Made by a program: the position numbers and the translations under genes | DNA from: JBCBSS01 sp039819065 | GTDB taxonomy: Bacteria; Bacteroidota; Bacteroidia; Cytophagales; Cyclobacteriaceae | Assembly (NCBI GenBank): GCA_039819065.1 | Contig: JBCBSS010000087.1 | Span: forward strand, 1 to 32,825 | DNA: 32,825 nucleotides | Direction of reading: 5' to 3' | Notes under the pieces: generated by a model | What the model was told of the DNA's origin: nothing | The model's input: the letters and a program-made list of their open reading frames with translations, nothing else | Database searches by the model: none | Shown: in pieces, positions 24,395 through 32,073 of the stretch | How the letters are laid out: the number at the start of each line of letters is the position of its first letter | Numbering within the stretch: position 1 is the first letter of the stretch

Positions 24395-25036
24395 TCAAGC
24401 AGTCTTCACAAGCTCAAATGCTTCCTCCCCTTCGTTTTCCACTTTTTCGAAATACATGTCTTCTATTTTGTAGTATTCTTTGTCGTCTTCACTGACCACT
24501 TCATAACCTTGCGGAATATCATCAACCACAGCTCCTGCAGGAGGAGCAGTTACTTCATAGCCGTCATCAACTTTCGTATAGAATGTTCCATAGTAGTAGT
24601 GGTATGTTCTGTTGTTTAGCTGAACTACATTTACATAATCCGCAGGAAGACTAACTACTCTCGCACCTCTTGGCCCAACAACAGTCCGGTATCCGTTAGT
24701 CACTTTGACATAGTAAACACCCCTATGGAAATAGTAATTTCTGCCTCTGACTACGATAACCCTGTGGCCGGTTGGAACAACAGTCACCACTCTTCTATAA
24801 GGGGTAAGTGTTCTATAATGCGCTCGGACCGCACGTCGATTGACTCTTCGCACAATACGACGGTTGGTTCGTCTCACCACACGTCTAGTGACGCGTCTCG
24901 ACTTTCTTCTGGTTTTTCTAACTTCCTGGCGTCTGTTCTGAGCCATGACTTCTCCCTCTGGAGCGGTAAAAATCAACGTCAGGAGTGTCAATAAAAATAC
25001 TCGAAATGAAAATATGGCCTTGCGTTTCATCATCAT
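24395..25036 (-). CDS. Secreted DUF6515-like protein with Arg-rich region and repeats
   Basis: 213 residues. A signal peptide (AIFSFRVFLLTLLTLIFTAPEGEVMAQ) is followed by a very Arg-rich stretch (about 34-70, RRKSRRVTRRVVRR). Then come about three copies of a 40-residue unit of the form P-x-G-x-x-V-V-x-x-x-x-x-YY-x-x-G-x-YY-x-x-x-x-x-GY-x-V-V-x-P-x-GA-x-V: GRNYYFHRGVYYVKVTNGYRTV, then NRTYHYYYGTFYTKVDDGYEVT, then DKEYYKIEDMYFEKVEN. This matches the DUF6515 type of Bacteroidota envelope proteins, of unknown function. The polybasic segment suggests binding to acidic lipid A, polysaccharide or nucleic acid. Three consecutive ATGs (25028-25036) leave the start uncertain by two codons. Confidence 0.82.
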   Translation of the reverse strand: MMMKRKAIFSFRVFLLTLLTLIFTAPEGEVMAQNRRQEVRKTRRKSRRVTRRVVRRTNRRIVRRVNRRAVRAHYRTLTPYRRVVTVVPTGHRVIVVRGRNYYFHRGVYYVKVTNGYRTVVGPRGARVVSLPADYVNVVQLNNRTYHYYYGTFYTKVDDGYEVTAPPAGAVVDDIPQGYEVVSEDDKEYYKIEDMYFEKVENEGEEAFELVKTA

Positions 25037-25292
25037 AAAAAATTGTTTTTTGAAACTATTGTTTAAGCATTAGACATCCGAATCAGAGAATGGTTTAAAA
25101 ATGATCTGAGGTTAAGCGGAACTTTGAAAAAATTTAACGGGTGTTCCAACCCTTTCTGATAAGCGTGTGTCTAACCAAATAGAAGTACTAACAGAAGGTA
25201 AAGTTATTATTGCGAGAACCCTAATTAATTGCTACCAGATAATCGCAATAGACCCTATTTTCTTGTAACCTATTTTATCATACGCGCAGACG
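25037..25292. other. Intergenic region upstream of the DUF6515-like gene
   Basis: Together with the stem-loop at 25293-25342 this forms a 323-base gap between two minus-strand genes. It should hold the promoter of the DUF6515-like gene, but I cannot place it confidently. No open frame, RNA gene or riboswitch was recognised. Confidence 0.4.
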
Positions 25293-25342
25293 AATCCATT
25301 TTGCTCCCTAATCAAACGTCGATTAGCGAGTTAAAATGGATT
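25293..25342 (-). terminator. Long stem-loop downstream of phzF-like gene
   Basis: The left arm 25293-25313 (AATCCATTTTGCTCCCTAATC) pairs with 25321-25342 across a 7-base loop, with one mismatch and a small internal loop. It begins 17 bp after the phzF-like stop codon in the direction of its transcription. There is no U-tract on the minus strand; on the plus strand TCGTTTTT follows. It is a probable 3' stabilising or terminating hairpin. Confidence 0.6.
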
Positions 25343-25359
25343 TCGTTTTTAAACACACT

Positions 25360-26139
25360 TTAGATATTGATAGTCCCTTCGAAATAGGTTATCGCTTTTC
25401 CTGATATCTCTACCCTATCACCAAGATTTCTGCAATGCAGTTCACCTCCCCTTTTCGATACCTGCCTGGCGACCAATTCATCTTTCCCTAGAATATCAGA
25501 CCAGTAAGGTACGAGCTTTGTATGTGCAGAACCAGTCACTGGATCTTCATTCACACCAACTCTAGGCCCGAAAAAGCGAGATACAAAATCGACCTTTTCA
25601 GATTTCGCGGTTATTATCACACCTCTGGCCTCCAAAGTAGCAATATCATTGAAGTTTGGTGTGTAAGAGATGACTTGCTCTTCTGAATCAAAGACAATCA
25701 TGTAGTCGTCCACAGCTTTGTAGGCTTCTTTCACTGCTACGCCAAGCGCATGGGAAAGCAAAGACAGATCATTAACCGGAGCAAAAGCGAGTGAAGGAAA
25801 GTCGAGAACATAGTGATAATCCTTTTTTTTGACCAGCAGTTCTCCGCTGTTGGAATCAAATTTGATTTGATCGCGATCGTAACCTAAATGGTGGTAGAGC
25901 ACATGAGCAGAAGCGAGCGTAGCATGGCCACATAAATCAACCTCAGCAACTGGCGTAAACCATTTAAGAGAAAAGTCCTCACCTTGTGGTACGAAGAATG
26001 CTGTTTCGGCCAGGTTGTTCTCTGCCGCTATTTGCTGCATCAGTGGGCTGGGAAGCCATTCATCCAATGGGCAAACTGCAGCCGGATTCCCTTCAAAAAG
26101 TTGATCGGTAAAAGCGTCAACCTGAAATAACTTCCGCAT
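25360..26139 (-). CDS. PhzF-family isomerase/epimerase
   Basis: 259 residues, slightly shorter than the usual 260-300. The fold signature is complete: FQVDAFTDQLFEGNPAAVCPL (5-25), NNLAETAFFV with catalytic Glu45 at the canonical position, WFTPVAEVDLCGHATLASAHVL and late VNEDPVTGSAHTKLVPYW. PhzF in pseudomonads isomerises dihydrohydroxyanthranilate. Stand-alone homologues such as this, with no phz genes around, have unknown substrates. It starts 18 bp after the acyl-CoA ligase gene and is probably co-transcribed with it. Confidence 0.93.
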   Translation of the reverse strand: MRKLFQVDAFTDQLFEGNPAAVCPLDEWLPSPLMQQIAAENNLAETAFFVPQGEDFSLKWFTPVAEVDLCGHATLASAHVLYHHLGYDRDQIKFDSNSGELLVKKKDYHYVLDFPSLAFAPVNDLSLLSHALGVAVKEAYKAVDDYMIVFDSEEQVISYTPNFNDIATLEARGVIITAKSEKVDFVSRFFGPRVGVNEDPVTGSAHTKLVPYWSDILGKDELVARQVSKRGGELHCRNLGDRVEISGKAITYFEGTINI

Positions 26140-26157
26140 TTGATATTATCGGTTGGG

Positions 26158-27924
26158 TCATTCAGTATAGAATGATTCGATATGCTCTTTGTGCTTCTCG
26201 TGAATAACTTTACGCTTGAGCTTTAATGTCGGGGTAAGCTCACCTGTATCGATGGCCCAAGGTTCTGAGAGCAACTGGAACTTCTTCACTTTTTCGTATT
26301 GTGCAAATTGTGAGTTATGCTTTTCTATTTCGGTCTCGAATTTCTTGATGATCGTCTCCCGCGTAATGATTTCATGGTCGGTGGTGTATTGAATCTCTTT
26401 GATTTTACACCACTCTCTTAATCCTTCGAAGAATGGGACGATTAATGCACTCGGAAATTTCTCACCTTCACCAACGACCATGACTTGTTCTATCAGGGTT
26501 GATTCTTTGAATTTGTTCTCAATTACCTGCGGTGCGATATACTTGCCACCGGATGTCTTGAAAATCTCTTTCTTACGATCTGTTATTTTCAGGTATTTGT
26601 TGTTGACTAATTTACCGACGTCACCTGTGTGCAACCAGCTATCCTTATCAATGGTCTGAGCAGTTTGGTCAGGCTGTTTATAATAGCCCATCATCACGTT
26701 CGGTCCTTTGACTAGAATCTCACCATCATCAGCAATCTTCACTTCTACCCCATCAAGCACAATTCCCACACATCCCGCCATGGTTCCTCCTTGTTCTAAT
26801 CGCGAGAAACTTATTCCTGGTGAAGATTCCGTTAAACCATAACCTTCGAGTACAGGAATCTGAGCAGCCCAGAAAATATTGACCAATCTGGATTGGAGTG
26901 CTGCGGCTCCGGATACAATGAACTTTACGTTACCTCCCAGTGCTTCGCGCCATTTGCTGAATATTAGTTTATTGGCCATTTTCATTTGAAATCCACGCCA
27001 TCCACCAACTTTAGCATTTAAGTCATGGGTTTTTGCCAATCCCATTGCCCAGAAAAAAAGCTTTCTTTTCAATCCAGTCAATTCGTATCCCTTAGCCTCA
27101 ATCTTATCATATACTTTTTCAAGCAATCTTGGGACAGTGGTGAACAGGTTTGGTTTTACTTCTTTCAAGTTGTCGGCAATGGTTTCCATACTTTCGGCAA
27201 AATAGATGGAAATGCCCATGTACATGTAGGTGTATAGTGCGGTTCGTTCGAAGATGTGGCAAAGTGGCAAAAAGCTCATAGCCCTTTCTTCACCCAGATC
27301 AACCGGAAATACTTTCTTTACAGCAAAGGTGTTACTGATGATGTTGCGATGCGAAAGCATCACACCTTTTGGTTTACCTGTTGTACCCGAGGTGTAGATG
27401 ATGGTCGCCAGTTCTTCGAACTCGATATTATTTTTATACGGTTCTAAAGTCGCGACGTCTTCACCTTCTCCGAGCTTCTCGACTTCCGTCCAGTGCTTAA
27501 CTCCGGCTACTTCATCGAATGTATATATCTCTGTCAGTGACTGCACCTGATCGAGGGCAGATTTGGATTTGTTGTAAATCTCTTCGTCACCGGCAAATAT
27601 GATCTTGATTTCCGCGTGCTCAGATATGTATAGATAATCAGATTCTGTAGCATTTGGGTACATCGGCACGTCAATAGCGCCAAGTTGTTGTACTGCCAAA
27701 TCTATGAAAGCCCATTCCGGGCGATTGAATGAAGTGATACCGACCTTGTCGCCTTTCCCGATACCGAGTTTGATCAGTCCAAGGCTGAGTCGATTTACGA
27801 TATCGATAATTTCCTGGGTACTATACTTCTTCCACTGGCCGTTGACCTTGCTCACAAGGGCATCTTCCTGTGGATAATTTTCTAATTGGTAATAGAGAAC
27901 ATCAAAGAGCCGCTTAACTTCCAT
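26158..27924 (-). CDS. Long-chain fatty-acid-CoA ligase (AMP-forming)
   Basis: 588 residues, the usual size of the FadD15/FAA-like bacterial group. It activates fatty acids to acyl-CoA through an acyl-adenylate at the membrane surface. Motifs are IIYTSGTTGKPKGVMLSHRN (175-194, P-loop), FLPLCHIFER, the A4-like VLEGYGLTESSPG, WLHTGDVGKL…ITDRKKEIFKTSGGKYIAPQ, and a final TPTLKLKRKVI with the catalytic Lys. All appear intact. It is followed by the phzF-like gene 18 bp later. Confidence 0.95.
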   Translation of the reverse strand: MEVKRLFDVLYYQLENYPQEDALVSKVNGQWKKYSTQEIIDIVNRLSLGLIKLGIGKGDKVGITSFNRPEWAFIDLAVQQLGAIDVPMYPNATESDYLYISEHAEIKIIFAGDEEIYNKSKSALDQVQSLTEIYTFDEVAGVKHWTEVEKLGEGEDVATLEPYKNNIEFEELATIIYTSGTTGKPKGVMLSHRNIISNTFAVKKVFPVDLGEERAMSFLPLCHIFERTALYTYMYMGISIYFAESMETIADNLKEVKPNLFTTVPRLLEKVYDKIEAKGYELTGLKRKLFFWAMGLAKTHDLNAKVGGWRGFQMKMANKLIFSKWREALGGNVKFIVSGAAALQSRLVNIFWAAQIPVLEGYGLTESSPGISFSRLEQGGTMAGCVGIVLDGVEVKIADDGEILVKGPNVMMGYYKQPDQTAQTIDKDSWLHTGDVGKLVNNKYLKITDRKKEIFKTSGGKYIAPQVIENKFKESTLIEQVMVVGEGEKFPSALIVPFFEGLREWCKIKEIQYTTDHEIITRETIIKKFETEIEKHNSQFAQYEKVKKFQLLSEPWAIDTGELTPTLKLKRKVIHEKHKEHIESFYTE

Positions 27925-28102
27925 CTTTTCACTAGGGTCTAACTGATAATTTGGCTAAGAATAGTGATTTTTAAAGAAAGAGAAAAACCGCTGGTGGAAA
28001 TAAATTAGAATGAGTATAAATTAAATGGTTAGCTATTTAAATGTAAGTTCAAACGGTTGCAGCATTTATTCTAATCAAACAGTAAAACAGACGAGTTGAG
28101 CA

Positions 28103-29935
28103 TCAATTAATCGCGCCTTCTTCCAACGCTTTGAAATCGCCTCGAAGCTGTCTAAACCGTTTACGCGCTTCTGTTACATAGACACTTCCCGGATATTTGG
28201 TTAGGAAATCCCGATAGATGGCCATCGATTTTTCAGTATCATTTAACTGTCGTTGATAAATGTCGGCGATGGTGAAATATGCGTCGTCGCTAAGTATATC
28301 GTAATCATAGTTCTCGACTATGATCTTCAATAAATCGATAGCCGTTTCAAACTGACCTTTCTTGAGATAGATATCCGATTCTAACCACAACAATTCATCG
28401 GTAAGGCTATGTCCATCGTACTGATTCTTCATTTTTCTGATTGCTTCTAGTGCTTGTTCAGTCTTATTCTGGAATAGCATCAATTCTATGGAGGCGTATT
28501 GCTGCATGGCCTGGTCTGTTGAGTCTAGGGCAGTATTGTCCTTAATTAAAATACTTAAGGACATGGCGTCGTTGGCGATCTCTCTTGTTGTGGCTTCTTT
28601 GAGAATATCCAAATGCTCTTGTGCCAAGGCAAACTCGCCTTTGTAATAGGAGAGCTTGGCATTTTTTAGTTTGGCCAGATAACCGGTAGGCGTTTCTTTC
28701 ATGCTCTTCTCAACTTGTGAATAAAGCAACGTAGATTCCCAAGGTTCCCCGGTCAGAATGTAAATGTCACCTAAGTCCAGTTTTGATTTTGCTTTTAGCT
28801 CGGCATCCGCCCTGGGAGTATTGATGATCTTGTTTAGAATGTAGATAGCGGTATCCTTTTCATCGAGATAGAATGCATGGAGCAGGGCTTTGTTGCGCAA
28901 GGCCTGCAGCGTGTTGCGATTCACACCCAATTCATTGATGAAAATGTTGTAATCACTAATGAGATTTCTGATTTCTCGCTCATCTACCGGATAAATATTT
29001 TTCACGCGATTTTCATAGCTTCTGATCAAGTACATCTTAGCCAATGTATAATTGATAGAACCCGGATATTCTCGGATCACGTAAGTGAAAATTTTGATGG
29101 CATTATCATAATCACCGTTATCCAATGCGATCAAACCAATGTTGATACACTTTTCACCTTCAGTTCTTAGACGCTTGTCAATAGCCCTTGCTTGAATGAA
29201 AGCACCATAAAAGTTTTTTTGCTGAAGATTAACCCATATCAACAGTTCACCATATACATCATTGTCCGGTTCTTCCTGGATCTTCGTATAGAGCAGCGTT
29301 TCTAAACTTTCCAATTCTTCAGGCTTGGCCAGTAAATTCTGGAGTGTGTTTTTGACGTAGTTTAGATTACTCGGATTTTGAATCACGTAATTCAAATACT
29401 CCTCAACCATTAAATCCTTTTCATTCATAATGCGATACACATTTGCCATTTCTAGTGAAAAGGCAAATGGATTGCTTAGATATCTTCTACCTTCTTTAAA
29501 GGTATAGACAGCATAATCCGTCAGCTGCTGGTTGATAAAATATTGCGCAGATATGCGCGTGAGGTAGTTATCATTTCTTATTTGCTTGACAATATCTTTA
29601 AAGTACTTATCAGATTGGGTTTCTTTTCCTTCTGATAAATAGAGTAAACCTAAATCCAATCGGTAGTAGATATTATCAGGATACCGCTTGATCAGGCGGT
29701 TGATATATTTCTCAGCTTCTTTATAAGCTTTAAGTTCTCGCAGTAAGAAAAAATAGTTGTTGTGGATAAGTGATATGTTCCGCATATCCTTGGCCAGATC
29801 ATCGTAGAGCTTTTTGGCTTTTTCAAATTCACCCTGGCCGTAATACTCATTGGCCAGCTGTATATCGTTGCTGGTTTGTGCAATTCCAAATTGCGTAAAT
29901 GAGAGAACCAGTAAAGTGAGTAAATAGCGTTTCAT
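28103..29935 (-). CDS. Secreted tetratricopeptide-repeat protein
   Basis: About 610 residues. A signal peptide (MKRYLLTLLVLSFTQFGIAQ) supports the ATG at 29933-29935; Met codons 9 to 12 and 27 bases upstream are alternatives. The rest is helical TPR-type repeats from end to end: NEYYGQGEFEKAKKLYDDLA, ALDNGDYDNAIKIFTYVIREYPGS, YLKKGQFETAIDLLKIIVENYD, ADIYQRQLNDTEKSMAIYRDFLTKYPGS. The last resembles the YbgF/CpoB-type outer repeat. No enzyme domain is visible. It is likely a periplasmic scaffold for an envelope complex. Its start faces the presumed replication origin. Confidence 0.88.
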   Translation of the reverse strand: MKRYLLTLLVLSFTQFGIAQTSNDIQLANEYYGQGEFEKAKKLYDDLAKDMRNISLIHNNYFFLLRELKAYKEAEKYINRLIKRYPDNIYYRLDLGLLYLSEGKETQSDKYFKDIVKQIRNDNYLTRISAQYFINQQLTDYAVYTFKEGRRYLSNPFAFSLEMANVYRIMNEKDLMVEEYLNYVIQNPSNLNYVKNTLQNLLAKPEELESLETLLYTKIQEEPDNDVYGELLIWVNLQQKNFYGAFIQARAIDKRLRTEGEKCINIGLIALDNGDYDNAIKIFTYVIREYPGSINYTLAKMYLIRSYENRVKNIYPVDEREIRNLISDYNIFINELGVNRNTLQALRNKALLHAFYLDEKDTAIYILNKIINTPRADAELKAKSKLDLGDIYILTGEPWESTLLYSQVEKSMKETPTGYLAKLKNAKLSYYKGEFALAQEHLDILKEATTREIANDAMSLSILIKDNTALDSTDQAMQQYASIELMLFQNKTEQALEAIRKMKNQYDGHSLTDELLWLESDIYLKKGQFETAIDLLKIIVENYDYDILSDDAYFTIADIYQRQLNDTEKSMAIYRDFLTKYPGSVYVTEARKRFRQLRGDFKALEEGAIN

Positions 29936-29960
29936 ATTCTTCATCATCACAAGTATCAAC

Positions 29961-30020
29961 AATTAACACACTAGTATTAATATATAATTATTAAATAAAA
30001 AACTATTATTAACTATTAAG
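29961..30020. other. AT-rich stretch, candidate DNA-unwinding element
   Basis: By my count only 7 of these 60 bases are G or C (12%), with TATTAATATATAATTATT and repeated TTATTAACTATTA-like 13-mers. It directly flanks the first DnaA-box-like site (30022-30030). Confidence 0.55.
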
Positions 30021-30342
30021 GTGTGAATAAGTGGAAAAGTTTATCAAATTAATTTTGCTTAAATCAAGTGTTTATAGAAAGTGAAATAGTCCATGAATTA
30101 TCCACTGCTTTAAAGATGTTAAATATTTGAGAAACAATGAGTTAGTGATTTATTAACATTGAATAAAAAATATGTGGACAAATAATTCTTAAATGTACTG
30201 TGTGAGTAAATGTTGAATAAGTGCATTAGATATTAACAGTTGTTAAGAATGTCAGGCCTGATTGAGTAATGAATCGTGAATGTTGTGCAAGTGATGGGAT
30301 AACTCTCCAGTTTATACACACCAAATCAAGAAGTTATACACA
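29961..30342. other. oriC: Putative chromosomal replication origin (oriC)
   Basis: A gene-free region of about 380 bp with a cluster of DnaA-box-like 9-mers. Exact matches to TTATNCACA: TTATTCACA (30022-30030, minus), TTATACACA (30312-30320, plus) and TTATACACA (30334-30342, plus). One mismatch: TTATCCACT (30098-30106, plus), TTGTCCACA (30173-30181, minus) and TTACTCACA (30201-30209, minus). A weaker one is at 30212-30220. The last two exact boxes are in the same orientation and exactly 22 bp apart. A 12% GC segment flanks the cluster. Minus-strand genes left and right of it have opposite GC skew in the rows I counted. dnaA itself is not in the window; in Bacteroidota oriC is often away from dnaA. 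An AT-rich regulatory region with chance boxes is the alternative. Confidence 0.7.
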
Positions 30343-32073
30343 CTAGAATGAGAAAGGATCCGCAAGTACTTCCCAATTGGCACGGATGATTAATTTCTCA
30401 TTTCCATCTTCGTCCTGATAGAATATAACGGGTTCTGGGGCTTTGAAGTTATAAATATCACCGGGATTCCATGTTCCGTTGGAGTCGGAGTCTACAAGAA
30501 TCCTTAGTCTGTAATCTTTGGGTTGGAGATTGCTGATGTTTATGGTTCTAGGATTCTTGAGTTCTTCAATAATATTTCCGGAGTTATCGAGGAGCTGTAC
30601 TATAAATGAGGGTTCTTCTGTAGAGATCTCAATTTGAATAGAACCAAGTTGAGCTGGTTGTAAATAGTTTAATACTTGTTCTTTTGTGGTAGATGTGTCT
30701 TGCTCTACACTCATGAATGCGCCGGTGCCTAGATATAATTTTATTGGGCGCATTTGAGTGGAAGCCTCTGATGGGCTATTAAATAAACTGGGTGTATTGG
30801 GATCTGGTGCTACAGACGTACTATCAGTGGAATCTTGAGCAATTATAATTAAAGAATCGCGTGTGAGTGAATGGGTAAGGTTAAGAATAGTCCTGTTTTG
30901 ATTCCATTGGAAATCAGTTAGGGGATCGAGCGAAAAAATGGTAGTGGAATCGAGTTGTATGTACAAACTATCAATGTTAACTGATTCTACCGGTTTGGTA
31001 AAATTGAATTCAACTTGTGCTATAGGTTGTTTTTTATCTACAGCTTCGCCTTGAAGTTTAAAACTAAATTCGTCGTACTTACGCTGGGACTCAGAGAAAC
31101 CGATATAGAAACTGGTATCTAATTCATTAAACAAAGTATCATAGGCTTTTAAAGAGATGAGGGTACTATCGAGTTTAGGGAAGGTATTATAGATCTTGAC
31201 ATCATTGTGATTATCAGATATGGTAGAATATATGGAGAGAGTAGAATCCAAGGCGTCGAGAGTGTAATCGATAACGTACTTATTGAATTTAAGTAAATAG
31301 TACTGACCTTGTTGTCTGGCTGATTGAAGTTCAAACGGTCGAATGTCTAAGTGTTGGATAGGTATGTCCAAATCTACTACGTTGGTATCTAGAATGATAG
31401 GTTGTGGAAAGAAACCATAATCTTCAGACTTGGGCTCTAGAAGTGAGTTTTTGTTCTTATCTAGAATGGCGTAGAGATAGTAATCACCAGCTTTAAGATT
31501 TTGAAACGCAAAGGTGCCATCCTGCTGAGTTTTGGTAAGATAGATTGGAGGGTTATTAAAAACATCTAAAGTGTCGTTCGCATTGTAAAGTGAGACTGTA
31601 AGGTTACCAGCAGGTTGACCGGTCAGTAACTCGTAGGTTCGTCCACTTATTTTGAGTGAATCCAAAAATGGCCCTGTGCTGAATGCGAATTGTAAGGCAT
31701 CGGCGGGATTACCTTCAGTGATATCTTTAATAGCTTCACGAAAGTTGATGGTATAAGTAGTGCTATCTTGAAGAGGTGTGTCAAAATCAATAATGACTTT
31801 GTCCTTCTTATAATCTATCTCAAATTCACCCTCTATGGTAGGAGTAATGAGTATTTCTTCTTTAGGATTATTGAGAGTGACGTATTCGTCAAAGGTGAGT
31901 TGTATTTTTTGATCTTGGAAGTTTAGCTGACCTTCTTTCGGGTAGGACTCTTCCAATATAGGAGGTATGGTATCCTTAGGTCCTCCAGAAGGTGATGACT
32001 GATTAGCACAGGAAGATAGGACGTATAAAGCGATTAACAGAGAAAAGATGAGCGGGTAAAGAAGCTTGATCAT
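30343..32073 (-). CDS. Lipoprotein with N-terminal Big_5/SbsA-like Ig domain
   Basis: 576 residues. The lipobox LSSC (Cys at about 22) follows a hydrophobic signal, then NQSSPSGGPKDTIPPILEESYPKEG, the typical opening of Bacteroidota Ig-like (Big_5) lipoproteins. Motifs of the first domain are ITPTIEGEF, YTINFREAIKDITEGN and QFAFSTG. A carboxypeptidase-regulatory-like repeat (GRTYELLTGQPAGNLTVSLYN…AGDYYLYAILDKNKN) comes next, and a similar RILVDSDSNGTWNPGD closes the protein. Both of these D-x-N/D-x-N segments may bind calcium. It is probably anchored in the outer membrane with unknown function. Its ATG overlaps the methyltransferase stop (ATGA, 32070-32073). The gene is G-rich on the non-coding plus strand. 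Confidence 0.88.
   Translation of the reverse strand: MIKLLYPLIFSLLIALYVLSSCANQSSPSGGPKDTIPPILEESYPKEGQLNFQDQKIQLTFDEYVTLNNPKEEILITPTIEGEFEIDYKKDKVIIDFDTPLQDSTTYTINFREAIKDITEGNPADALQFAFSTGPFLDSLKISGRTYELLTGQPAGNLTVSLYNANDTLDVFNNPPIYLTKTQQDGTFAFQNLKAGDYYLYAILDKNKNSLLEPKSEDYGFFPQPIILDTNVVDLDIPIQHLDIRPFELQSARQQGQYYLLKFNKYVIDYTLDALDSTLSIYSTISDNHNDVKIYNTFPKLDSTLISLKAYDTLFNELDTSFYIGFSESQRKYDEFSFKLQGEAVDKKQPIAQVEFNFTKPVESVNIDSLYIQLDSTTIFSLDPLTDFQWNQNRTILNLTHSLTRDSLIIIAQDSTDSTSVAPDPNTPSLFNSPSEASTQMRPIKLYLGTGAFMSVEQDTSTTKEQVLNYLQPAQLGSIQIEISTEEPSFIVQLLDNSGNIIEELKNPRTINISNLQPKDYRLRILVDSDSNGTWNPGDIYNFKAPEPVIFYQDEDGNEKLIIRANWEVLADPFSF

Noticed and set aside
25360..26139. PhzF-like gene as sign of phenazine biosynthesis
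   Set aside because: No other phz genes are present; stand-alone PhzF homologues are widespread with other roles.
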